A DNA stretch of 64,000 nucleotides from Nodosilinea sp. FACHB-141 (lineage in GTDB: Bacteria > Cyanobacteriota > Cyanobacteriia > Phormidesmidales > Phormidesmidaceae), in the NCBI RefSeq assembly GCF_014696135.1, contig NZ_JACJPP010000013.1, positions 434,001 through 498,000 on the forward strand, written 5' to 3'. Positions 1 to 7,465 of the stretch are shown here, piece by piece. How positions within the stretch are numbered: the first letter of the stretch is position 1; each line of letters begins with the position of its first letter. The notes beneath the pieces were generated by a model that was not told where the DNA came from, ran no database searches, and saw only the letters and a list, made by a program, of their open reading frames with translations. The translations under genes and the position numbers were made by a program.

Positions 1-1256
1 CGTTCCACCACCTCGGGTTGGCTGCGGTGGGGCTTCGACAGAGGCGAGATCTCGACTGGGTGGTCGATCAAGAACGTCGGCTGAATCAGAGTTTCTTCAA
101 TTTTTTGCTCAAAGACTTCATTCAGCAGTTTGCCGACCGAGTCACAGTCTTCGACACCATGCAGCTTGAGATCCTTAACCGCCGCTTTGGCCTCATCTAA
201 GGTGGTGAACTGGCGAAAATCTAGCCCAGTGTGCTCCTGCACTAGATCATGCATCGTCACCCGTCTCCAGGGCGGAGTCAGATTAATGTCTACACCCTGA
301 TAGGTGATCTTGAGCGTGCCCAGAATGTCTTTGGCTAGAGTAGCAATTAGGTCTTCGGTAAGATTCATCAGGTCGTGGTAGTCGGCGTAGGCCTGGTAAA
401 ACTCTACGCTGGTGAACTCGGGGTTGTGGCGAGTTGACACGCCCTCGTTGCGAAAGATGCGGCCAATCTCAAACACCCGCTCAAAGCCGCCCACCACCAG
501 CCGCTTCAGGTGCAGTTCAGTAGCGATACGCAGGTAGAGATCCATCTCCAGAGTGTTGTGGTAGGTGACGAAGGGGCGCGCCTCGGCCCCCCCGGCCTCG
601 CTTTGCAGCACTGGGGTTTCAATCTCTAAGAAGCCCCGATCTTCTAAATAACGACGAATGCCGGAGGTAATTAGTGCCCGCTTGCGAAAGGTGTCGCGCA
701 CGGTGGGGTTGACGATTAAATCGACGTAGCGCTGGCGGTAGCGCTTGGCCACATCCGTCAAGCCGTGCCACTTGTCGGGCAGAGGCAGCAGCGCCTTAGT
801 CAGCAGGGCATACTCCTGCACTTTGACCGAGAGTTCGCCCTTCTCGGTACGCTTGATAGTGCCGCGCACGCCGAGGATGTCGCCTACGTCGGTGAGCTGC
901 TTCAGGTGTTCAAAGGCCTGCTCATCCGCAGTGCCCATGTTCTCTTGAATTGTGGCTTTTTCCAGGTAGAGCTGAATGATGCCACTCTCATCTTGCAAGG
1001 TAAAGAAGGCCAGCTTGCCAAACACCCGCCGCGCCAAAATTCTCCCAGCGAGGGAAACAGGGGCATCCACTTCGGCTCCAGCTTCTAAATCAGCATATTT
1101 GGCCTGTAAATCGGCGGTATGGTCAGTGACATCCCACCGATAGGCAAAGGGATTTTGGCCTAGCTGCTTGAGGTCTTCTACCTTTTGCAGCCGCGCCGCA
1201 CGAATTTCTTCAAGGCTAGAAGCACTTTGGCCTGGGCGGTTAGAGTCAGACGACAT
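1..1256 (-). CDS. lysS: lysyl-tRNA synthetase, class II (3' end cut by window)
   Basis: Charges tRNA-Lys with lysine in the cytoplasm. About 418 codons are visible, beginning [20 protein letters not shown] at an ATG read from 1256; the C-terminal catalytic part lies beyond base 1. The N-terminal third is the OB-fold anticodon-binding domain (for example [20 protein letters not shown]). It is followed by the class II catalytic core with motif 1 ([18 protein letters not shown]) and motif 2 ([20 protein letters not shown]), which also carries the LysS-typical [12 protein letters not shown] stretch. It is transcribed towards the left edge. Assignment is certain; only the missing end cannot be checked. 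Confidence 0.96.
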   Translation of the reverse strand, partial: MSSDSNRPGQSASSLEEIRAARLQKVEDLKQLGQNPFAYRWDVTDHTADLQAKYADLEAGAEVDAPVSLAGRILARRVFGKLAFFTLQDESGIIQLYLEKATIQENMGTADEQAFEHLKQLTDVGDILGVRGTIKRTEKGELSVKVQEYALLTKALLPLPDKWHGLTDVAKRYRQRYVDLIVNPTVRDTFRKRALITSGIRRYLEDRGFLEIETPVLQSEAGGAEARPFVTYHNTLEMDLYLRIATELHLKRLVVGGFERVFEIGRIFRNEGVSTRHNPEFTSVEFYQAYADYHDLMNLTEDLIATLAKDILGTLKITYQGVDINLTPPWRRVTMHDLVQEHTGLDFRQFTTLDEAKAAVKDLKLHGVEDCDSVGKLLNEVFEQKIEETLIQPTFLIDHPVEISPLSKPHRSQPEVVE

Positions 1257-1351
1257 AGCTAGGGGCAGGTGAATGGCAAAACGTCACAAGCCCCCATTAT
1301 AGGGAACCCTGGCCCCCGGACTACGACGAGCGGCAATCCTTTAAAGCAGTT

Positions 1352-1402
1352 AAGCCTGACCGCTAGCTCCTCTCCAAACGGGAGAGTCCAGCGGTCAGGC
1401 TT
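1352..1402 (-). terminator. long stem-loop downstream of the YggT gene
   Basis: Thirteen bases (1352-1364) pair perfectly with 1390-1402, with a second inner stem between. It sits 24 bases past the stop of the YggT gene and just ahead of the leftward lysS. On the minus strand the hairpin is followed by only a weak T-run, so it could be a terminator or an mRNA-stabilising or attenuating hairpin. Confidence 0.5.
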
Positions 1403-1425
1403 GAGTTAAATCTGGCAGTAGGAGC

Positions 1426-1710
1426 CTAGAAGTAGGCGTAGGATGATGCCGTGGCGGCGGCGATCGCAACCAGCCCCTGCCGCACAAACGACAGCAGCAA
1501 AAAGGCCAGAATTGGCGAGATATCAATGCCGCCCAGGGGAGGAATAATCGAGCGGAATAGGTTCAAGTAGGGGTCGGTTAGCTGGCTCAGCACCGAGAAA
1601 GGCGGGCTAAACCAATCCACATTGGGAAACCAGCTCAGAAGAATACGTACGATCAGCAAGATCGTATAGATCGATAAAAACGTGGTGAGGGTTTGTACCA
1701 ATATGTCCAT
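1426..1710 (-). CDS. YggT family integral membrane protein
   Basis: A 94-residue membrane protein with two hydrophobic segments (roughly residues 5-27 and 62-85). They are joined by a loop carrying the family-typical stretch ending in LTDPYLNLFRSIIPP and the pattern RILLSWFP. This is the YggT repeat (YCF19 in plastids). In plastids and cyanobacteria YCF19/CCB3-type proteins have been linked to cytochrome b6 maturation and nucleoid or cell-shape effects; which applies here cannot be told from sequence. It is a single-repeat form. The ATG at 1710 is the only sensible start. Confidence 0.9.
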   Translation of the reverse strand: MDILVQTLTTFLSIYTILLIVRILLSWFPNVDWFSPPFSVLSQLTDPYLNLFRSIIPPLGGIDISPILAFLLLSFVRQGLVAIAAATASSYAYF

Positions 1711-1818
1711 TTGAGAACCTCGGCAGTAGTCGTTATCAACAATACACGGAGCGTCTAAGTCTGTCAGTTAGTGTAACGGTTTGCTTCGTCCAGCACGGGA
1801 CGAACCCGGTAGATTTGC

Positions 1819-2145
1819 TTAAGAGTCTATACGGGATGGGCTTTCCCAAGGGCGCTCAGAGTGGCCGTTGATGCCGCCGAGCTGCTGCCGCACATCATCG
1901 ATCGCATCGTTGAGCTGGGCAATTTTGTCTTCTAGGCCGAGGCGGGCAGCTTCAATGCTCTCTTCGTCGGGGTCGTCAAACTCGCCGAAGGCCAGGCTAC
2001 CGCCGGTTTTGGGTAGCGCAGATTTGGTTTTGCCCCCCGACTGCTGAATGCGCGTAGCCGCCAGCGCACCAACAACACCACCCAGGGTGCCACCCACCAG
2101 GGTGCCGAGCAGAAATCCACCGACGAAATTGTCTTGCTGACTCAT
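1819..2145 (-). CDS. glycine-zipper membrane-anchored small protein, unknown function
   Basis: A 108-residue protein. Residues 8-30 form a Gly-rich hydrophobic helix (GGFLLGTLVGGTLGGVVGAL) of the glycine-zipper or YtxH-like type. An acidic linker and a short coiled-coil-like helix (around residues 62-90, LGLEDKIAQLNDAIDDVRQQ) follow. It resembles conserved cyanobacterial proteins of no known function; the arrangement suggests a membrane-tethered coiled coil. It reads the same way as, but is well separated from, the YggT gene (about 110 bases). No function is assigned. Confidence 0.75.
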   Translation of the reverse strand: MSQQDNFVGGFLLGTLVGGTLGGVVGALAATRIQQSGGKTKSALPKTGGSLAFGEFDDPDEESIEAARLGLEDKIAQLNDAIDDVRQQLGGINGHSERPWESPSRIDS

Positions 2146-2287
2146 AGGTCGTTAATCCATTTAACCCAAAGAACCGAAGCCTACAATACTCTAATTGTGG
2201 CAAAGCAACCGGCCAACTGCACAGTACAAATTCGGCGATCGCCCCCGATACCGCTTTCATTCTGACGGATTTTGGGTGGCGAGTGGG

Positions 2288-2941
2288 CTAGGTACCAAAG
2301 GTGCGATCGCCCGCATCCCCCAGCCCCGGCACAATGAACCCGTGCTCATTCACCTCTTCGTCAATCATGGCGGTGTAGATAGTCACCGCAGGGTAGGCCG
2401 CCGCCAACTTTTGCAGGGCCGGTGGTGCCGCCACAATCGAAATAATTCGCACCACCGCCGGGTCAATGCCCCGCTGAGTCAGCTGCTCCATCATCGCCAT
2501 GATGGTGCCGCCCGTGGCCAGCATCGGTTCACTGATGATCACCCGCGTGGCAGGGTCGAGCTGAGCTGGCAGCTTGTTGAGGTAGCAGCTCGCTTCCAAA
2601 GTTTCTTCGTTGCGCACAAAGCCTACGTGGTACACCGAGGCCAGAGGCAGCAGGGCCTGAATCCCCGGCATTAGCGCCAGCCCCGCCCGCAAAATCGGCA
2701 CAATCATCGTTGGTACCTCAGGGTTAATAAAGGTGGCCGGAGCCGGGCCGAGAGGCGTATTCACCGTCGTATCCATCGTTGGGATCCACTCGCGAATAGC
2801 CTCGTAGGTGAGCCAGCGGCCCAATTCTTCCATCGCCGAGCGGAACAGCGGCCCCGGCGTATCAGCATCGCGAGCCACCCCCAACCAATGCTTAACCAAA
2901 GGATGCGGCGGAACATAAATACGCAGTTGAAAGGATGACAT
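2288..2941 (-). CDS. upp: uracil phosphoribosyltransferase
   Basis: Salvages uracil by transferring the phosphoribosyl group of PRPP to give UMP. The 217-residue length is close to the family's usual 208-210 with a slightly longer N-terminus. The PRPP-binding loop is visible as SEPMLATGGTIMAMME around residues 136-151, and the C-terminal uracil-binding stretch VPGLGDAGDRTFGT closes the protein, as in known Upp enzymes. The ATG at 2941 fits the start LRIYVPPHPLVKHWL, which aligns with the beginning of the family. Transcribed alone. Confidence 0.95.
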   Translation of the reverse strand: MSSFQLRIYVPPHPLVKHWLGVARDADTPGPLFRSAMEELGRWLTYEAIREWIPTMDTTVNTPLGPAPATFINPEVPTMIVPILRAGLALMPGIQALLPLASVYHVGFVRNEETLEASCYLNKLPAQLDPATRVIISEPMLATGGTIMAMMEQLTQRGIDPAVVRIISIVAAPPALQKLAAAYPAVTIYTAMIDEEVNEHGFIVPGLGDAGDRTFGT

Positions 2942-3102
2942 AACCCAGGTGCCCGCGAAAAATCTGCCACATCATACCCCGGAGTCTCCCAGAGAAGCGA
3001 TTCCTTCCCGACCCGAACCTGACGCCGCCTAGACCATCACTCGCTGCACCCCCTACCCATTCACCCCCTACCCCTACGGCTCTCCTCCTACGGTTTATTC
3101 GG

Positions 3103-3123
3103 TGTAAAAACCCTGTTTTTACA
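3103..3123. promoter_or_regulatory. palindrome TGTAAAAA-N5-TTTTTACA, possible operator
   Basis: An exact 8-bp inverted repeat separated by 5 bases, lying in the divergent intergenic region between upp (leftward) and the YkvA-type gene (rightward, start 3193). Its size and position suit a dimeric regulator, but the partner is unknown. A short RNA hairpin is the other reading. Confidence 0.35.
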
Positions 3124-3192
3124 GGGGTAAGCCACACCTGTGCGCACCCTTTGATTCTGTCAAGATGAACATATCGGCGCAAGGAGATAGCA

Positions 3193-3507
3193 ATGGCAAA
3201 GCGATTTTTTGGTAGGCCTTTTATGAACTGGTACCGTCAGTTGTTACGCAACTCTAAATATCGTTGGGTTGTGCTGTTTGGCACCCTGGTTTATCTGGTC
3301 AGCCCCATTGATATTTCTCCCGATTTTCTTCCGGTTTTGGGTTGGCTTGACGATGGCCTGATTGCTACGATCGCCGTCACCGAAATCACCCAAATCCTAC
3401 TTGATCGCAGACGCAATATACGCCAGGTCGATGAAACGATCGCAATGACAGAATCCGTAGATACCAGCGCAACAGTAATTGATGTAGACGCTGTTACCGT
3501 TCGCTAA
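3193..3507 (+). CDS. YkvA/DUF1232 family small membrane protein
   Basis: A 104-residue protein with the DUF1232 signature: a basic N-terminus, then a hydrophobic stretch with the hallmark YLVSPIDISPDFLPVLGWLDD (residues about 34-54) and a second hydrophobic segment GLIATIAVTEI. A strong ribosome binding site (AAGGAGAT) precedes the ATG at 3193. The biochemical role of the family is unknown; it is widespread as a small integral membrane protein. The next gene, 108 bases downstream, may be co-transcribed. Confidence 0.88.
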   Translation: MAKRFFGRPFMNWYRQLLRNSKYRWVVLFGTLVYLVSPIDISPDFLPVLGWLDDGLIATIAVTEITQILLDRRRNIRQVDETIAMTESVDTSATVIDVDAVTVR

Positions 3508-3615
3508 ATCCAGTTCAGGTTCGGTTTTTAAGCGCTGTTGGTGAGCAAACACCACGACCAAATTGGACACAATTCAACATTCTTTCAACCCCATTTTCCA
3601 ATTAGGAGAATCCTC

Positions 3616-4224
3616 ATGACCAATACCGTACAAGACCGCGTTAAGACCGAGTGGGAAAAAGCCCAAAAAGAAGGTGGCCAGCGTGCTAGCCGTATTCGCG
3701 AAATCGTTAAAGCTGCCGCTGCCGAAGCTCTGGCTGAACTCAGAGAGGGCTCTGGCGAAATCGAAACCCAAGGTCGCAAAACCTTGGCGGAAATGATTGC
3801 GCAACTTCGAGCCAACGAAGCCGCCGATGCAGCTACCGCTGAAGCTGTCGCCGATGCAGTTGCCGAGGCTGTTCAGGCCGAAGCGATTAACGCTGAGACC
3901 TCTACCGGGACCAGCACCCCTGCCCCCACCTGGGCACAAATCTTTGCCGACCTGCGCTATTTAGCCGACGATCGCAAAGTCGGCTGGGCCCAGCAAATTC
4001 TGTCTGGCCTTCAAACTCAAATTGATCGCTTCGACACCAAAATGGCTACGGAACAGGGCGATCGCTACGACGTTGTCCGGCCCCTAGTGCGAGGCTTTCG
4101 CTCCCTATTGACGCTGGCCTACAGCAAACTGGGTCAGCCCGCTGAGCCCCCTGCGCCCACCCCCGTCCGCATCGTTGTGTTGGACGATGTCGAAACCTCA
4201 GTGGACGACTCGACAAACGTCTAG
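3616..4224 (+). CDS. Ala-rich helical protein, unknown function
   Basis: The likely start is the ATG at 3616, preceded by TTAGGAGAATCCTC; the reading frame is open further upstream but without a good start. The 202-residue protein is almost entirely helical. A Lys/Arg/Glu-rich N-terminal third (TVQDRVKTEWEKAQKEG) is followed by an alanine-heavy heptad-like stretch around residues 60-95 (AADAATAEAVADAVAEAV) and a more globular C-terminal half rich in Trp and Tyr. It is not membrane-bound. I recognise it only as a conserved cyanobacterial hypothetical. A terminator follows at 4266. Confidence 0.75.
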   Translation: MTNTVQDRVKTEWEKAQKEGGQRASRIREIVKAAAAEALAELREGSGEIETQGRKTLAEMIAQLRANEAADAATAEAVADAVAEAVQAEAINAETSTGTSTPAPTWAQIFADLRYLADDRKVGWAQQILSGLQTQIDRFDTKMATEQGDRYDVVRPLVRGFRSLLTLAYSKLGQPAEPPAPTPVRIVVLDDVETSVDDSTNV

Positions 4225-4265
4225 TTTTGGTTGGTTGTGTGTTGATCCTTAGGTAAAGCAAGAGT

Positions 4266-4299
4266 GCCTCTGCGTGACATCGCAGAGGCGCTTTTTTTA
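4266..4299 (+). terminator. Rho-independent terminator
   Basis: A perfect 9-bp stem (4266-4274 with 4281-4289, sequence GCCTCTGCG) around a 6-base loop, followed by a run of seven T. It ends the transcript of the gene at 3616-4224. Confidence 0.9.
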
Positions 4300-4505
4300 T
4301 TGAAGGTGCGGTTCTGCTGCTAGGGGCACCAAAAAAGGTAACAAAGTACGGCGGTTACGTTGCGCTGTGCAAACCTGTGCAACGTTTCCTGGCGTGGCGC
4401 TCCCTAGCGGCTGACCGACTTGATAGAACAGTGAAACGGGTTTGATGGCTAGATCTAGGCCCACTCAATAGCGGTACTCCTCATTATTTTGGCGAGTGTT
4501 TACCT

Positions 4506-5414
4506 ATGGTTAGCTCTCCTCTCGCCCAGCCTTTTCAACGCACCCAGCCGGAAAGTAGCCTGTCTACCGCTGACCCGCAGCTGGCTCTAGCCGTGGCTGA
4601 CGATGGGTTTTTGCGATCGCTGCTCACCGAGAGTCTGCCTGCGATCGCCCACCCCCACGAAATTGGCTCCGTCACCGTCGAGGTCGGCGTTCCCCTGCCC
4701 AATGCCCAGGGCCGCATGGATGCCGCGCTCACTTTCGAGCACATCAACTGCGTGCTGGCCGGGTCTTATCCCGATGCGCCACCACTGCCCGATGTCCACA
4801 ACCATCGCGAATACCAGGCCATCACCCCCTGCCACTCCGACCTCGCCACCCTGGCGCAAAATGTTTCTCTGAACGAAGCTGAGGCCTTGCTGGCGCGATC
4901 GGGTTTTGACCCCGACGAGGTGCAGCACATTCTCAACCTGCCCTCCCAGGGATGGCACAAGTCGTGGTGGTACAGCCTCGCGCCCGATGGGTTTCTCACC
5001 GTGCCCTTTCAGCGTCACATTCGCAGCCGCTGCTACGCCGACGGCACTGTCACCCTGCAATTTAAAGACCACTACGCCCAGCAGCGTCCCGAGGGCTTTC
5101 GCAGCCAGCCCCAAAAGCTGCCGGTGGTGGTGCATTCGCCCCAGGTCAGCTTTTGCGACAACCTGGCCGCCATCAACCTCAGCCGTCAGGCCTTGGCAAC
5201 TCCCCAGGCCATTCTGATTGCCGACAACTTGTCAGAGCTCGAGGTTGAGGGCTACATTCGCCAAAACGTCAGCCTCTACCGCCAGCGCAGTTTAGAATAT
5301 CTGCTCAATGCCAACTGCCGCTCCTGTAGTCAGGCCAAGTGCCCGCTTCAGGGGGTAGATTCGTCGCCCGTGTTGGCCTGTAGGTCGTTTCGGCCCATGG
5401 ATGTCGGAATGTAA
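4506..5414 (+). CDS. unrecognised protein with C-terminal four-Cys cluster
   Basis: A 302-residue soluble protein I cannot place in a named family. Residues 1-260 are mixed alpha/beta with a His-rich centre (PDVHNHREYQAITPCHSD) and a Trp-rich stretch (GWHKSWWYSLAPDGF). Near the C-terminus is a compact Cys set, C271-x2-C274-x4-C279-x12-C292. Such spacing could hold zinc or an iron-sulfur cluster; this is inference. The start is the ATG at 4506. Its last 67 bases overlap a small gene predicted on the other strand. Probably a cyanobacteria-specific protein. Confidence 0.7.
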   Translation: MVSSPLAQPFQRTQPESSLSTADPQLALAVADDGFLRSLLTESLPAIAHPHEIGSVTVEVGVPLPNAQGRMDAALTFEHINCVLAGSYPDAPPLPDVHNHREYQAITPCHSDLATLAQNVSLNEAEALLARSGFDPDEVQHILNLPSQGWHKSWWYSLAPDGFLTVPFQRHIRSRCYADGTVTLQFKDHYAQQRPEGFRSQPQKLPVVVHSPQVSFCDNLAAINLSRQALATPQAILIADNLSELEVEGYIRQNVSLYRQRSLEYLLNANCRSCSQAKCPLQGVDSSPVLACRSFRPMDVGM

Positions 5415-5620
5415 ACTTGCCCCGGTGGGTTTAGCAGCACCGGCATTTTGCTAGAGGTAGCATGACGCTGAATCTGTCCCCAACTTAGGGTTACGGCCCC
5501 GCCCGCCAGCAGCAGGCCAAACAACGCCAAAGAGACCTTGTCTTCTGTCGCCCCCATGAGGCCATCGACAGCACCTACGGTGAGCGCTGTAGCTAGCCAC
5601 GGTTGTTTTCTAAAAAGCAC
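5348..5620 (-). CDS. small membrane protein, unknown function
   Basis: A 90-residue frame starting at a GTG (5618-5620); an AGGAG lies somewhat far upstream (13 bases). Residues 8-52 form two hydrophobic segments (PWLATALTVGAVDGLMG and VSLALFGLLLAGGAVTL) joined by an acidic turn. The tail is polar. It converges with and overlaps the 3' end of the gene at 4506-5414. The clear two-helix pattern argues that it is real, but no family is recognised. Confidence 0.5.
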   Translation of the reverse strand: MLFRKQPWLATALTVGAVDGLMGATEDKVSLALFGLLLAGGAVTLSWGQIQRHATSSKMPVLLNPPGQVYIPTSMGRNDLQANTGDESTP

Positions 5621-5790
5621 CTTAATGGGTTGGTCTCCTGGATGTAGCAGATTTATTGACGGTGAAGTGGCCTCTGAAGATTCCCCCTGTCTCCCTTAAA
5701 AAGGGAATGCCGAATGAAACTTTTCGGCAAAGACCTGGGGAAGTCTGGCTTAGTTATAAAACATCGTTCCCAATGCGGCAAAAAGTCTAC

Positions 5791-5979
5791 CTAGCGCAAC
5801 CCCAGCCAGGTGACGATCGCCTGTCCGGTGGCCATCTCAAACAGCACCAGCGCCACAAACCCAAGCATGGCGGCGCGCCCGTTGAGCCGTTCGGCATAGT
5901 CATTAAAGCCCGCCTTAGAACGCTCAATGGTTGGGGTGACGGTGGGTTCGAGGTTGGCCATGGGTTTAGGGTGTGTCAT
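5791..5979 (-). CDS. hli: high-light-inducible protein (Hlip/SCP)
   Basis: A 62-residue one-helix member of the chlorophyll a/b-binding superfamily. The diagnostic chlorophyll-binding helix ERLNGRAAMLGFVALVLFEM is at residues 30-49, with the conserved Glu, Asn and Arg. Hlips bind chlorophyll and beta-carotene in thylakoid membranes and protect photosystem II assembly intermediates under excess light (known for the family). An AGGAAAG ribosome binding site lies just ahead of the ATG at 5979. It stands alone. Confidence 0.93.
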   Translation of the reverse strand: MTHPKPMANLEPTVTPTIERSKAGFNDYAERLNGRAAMLGFVALVLFEMATGQAIVTWLGLR

Positions 5980-6120
5980 TTGCTTTCCTAGCCTACCCTA
6001 TGGGTTGCCGGTTGTGATATAGGCGTGGACAGACGGGGCGATCGCCCCCTCACCCCATCCCTGGCCACTACACCTTGAGCTACTGTCTTAAGCCGCTGGC
6101 CAGCGCTGTATCAGGCGTTG

Positions 6121-7248
6121 CTACGGTGCATTCTGGGAAACTGGCCGGTCTAGATACAATGCCACCCGTTCCATCAGGTTTGGAATGTAACTATAGAAGC
6201 GTTCGTTGCGGAGTTGCATGGCATCGACCGTGCAACTACCACAATGCACCCCTGCTGGTGGAACCGCAGTCGCCTGCACCACCTCATCCGACACGCCAGC
6301 CCAGGGCAGATGTCCTTCCGGAGCCTGCAACGAGTAGGTCAACTCCGACTCGTTTAACCAGTCACTGCTGATGAAGTCAACCTCAGCACGAGGAGCCGCT
6401 AGTTTCCAGCCGACGCGATCGCGAAAGGCATTGACCGCCGCTGCACCATCATTGGGATGAGCAGCCAGCGCCTCCTGCCAAAGACGCCGCTGCACACTGA
6501 GTCCAAACCGCCCGCTGCTAGCCGTTAGCCACATCTGGTCAATGGCGTTTATCAGCTCTGGCCGCAACAATACTGGATCAGAGGGTAGGGGATCGAAAGG
6601 TGGCCGTGAGGTTGTCCCTGGGGCCAGCAACCGTCGGGTTATGCGATCGGCAGCGGCCCAGTCCTGAGCTTGAAGGCGTTCTTGTAACAGCGCCAACTGC
6701 TCGTCAATCGCCCCGTCGAGGTCGGCATTCGCAGTCTGGCAGGTGCCCACCATTGAGCGCACGTACTCACTAGGGCTCAAGTAGTGGACAACCTGCATCT
6801 GCTGGGGCAGTTCGATGGTGGGGCGCAGACTGACGTAGAGGCCATGCACCGAATCGGGTATCCCATAGAGATGCTCAGCATTGTTGGGCTGACCACGAAA
6901 AGGGTCTTCAAAGGGCAGTTGAGCATAGGCAGCATTAGAAGCCAGTTGCCCATAAGCACTCAGAGCAGAGGCATTGAGCAGGGTTTGCACCCGACCGGTT
7001 TGATCTTGCCACTGCACCGTTAGGGTCAGGGCTGTGCCCTTCGGGTTTTGCAGGTTGTCTGCCGCCGTATTCTCTGACAGGCTGCCCGCTAGTTGGTAGG
7101 TTAAACTCCCTCCCCGGCCCAGAGAAGCCATCGTTTCACAGGCGATCCGAGAAGGGGTGCCCTGGGCATTAACGGAGAGTGGTGTAGTCGCTGCCAAAGC
7201 TACCACCAATACACAGCCTAACGGCTTTAGGCTCAGCATCTCAGGCAT
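6121..7248 (-). CDS. exported protein of unknown function
   Basis: Best start is the ATG at 7248, which gives a typical signal peptide (MPEMLSLKPLGCVLVVALA, cleavage probably after SVNA near residue 28) and has an AGGGG upstream; the frame also extends 90 bases further. The mature part of about 347 residues has two Cys pairs that could form disulfides (IACETM near its start, GTCQTA in the middle, and VHCGSCTV near the end). A late stretch ends in FYSYIPNLMERVALYLDRP. I do not recognise the family; probably periplasmic. Confidence 0.72.
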   Translation of the reverse strand: MPEMLSLKPLGCVLVVALAATTPLSVNAQGTPSRIACETMASLGRGGSLTYQLAGSLSENTAADNLQNPKGTALTLTVQWQDQTGRVQTLLNASALSAYGQLASNAAYAQLPFEDPFRGQPNNAEHLYGIPDSVHGLYVSLRPTIELPQQMQVVHYLSPSEYVRSMVGTCQTANADLDGAIDEQLALLQERLQAQDWAAADRITRRLLAPGTTSRPPFDPLPSDPVLLRPELINAIDQMWLTASSGRFGLSVQRRLWQEALAAHPNDGAAAVNAFRDRVGWKLAAPRAEVDFISSDWLNESELTYSLQAPEGHLPWAGVSDEVVQATAVPPAGVHCGSCTVDAMQLRNERFYSYIPNLMERVALYLDRPVSQNAP

Positions 7249-7465
7249 AGGTGTTACCCCTACAGAACACGGACTGAAGTTAGTATCAACCGCTTCGGAC
7301 GAGCCATTGCCCTCGTTGCGCAAATTGATACGCCCCAAGACCTCAATATCTACCGAGTGCCTGCCGATTTAGAAGATTTGCTCCGCGTCCTGGTCAGCGC
7401 TCTGGGAAGTCGAGATTGGCCCAGCCCCTTACAATAGAAACTCAAAACCTCGCTCTCAAGAAACC

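Noticed and set aside
2195-2674. 159-codon frame opposite upp
   Set aside because: Antisense to a certain gene; His/Arg-rich and without a ribosome binding site.
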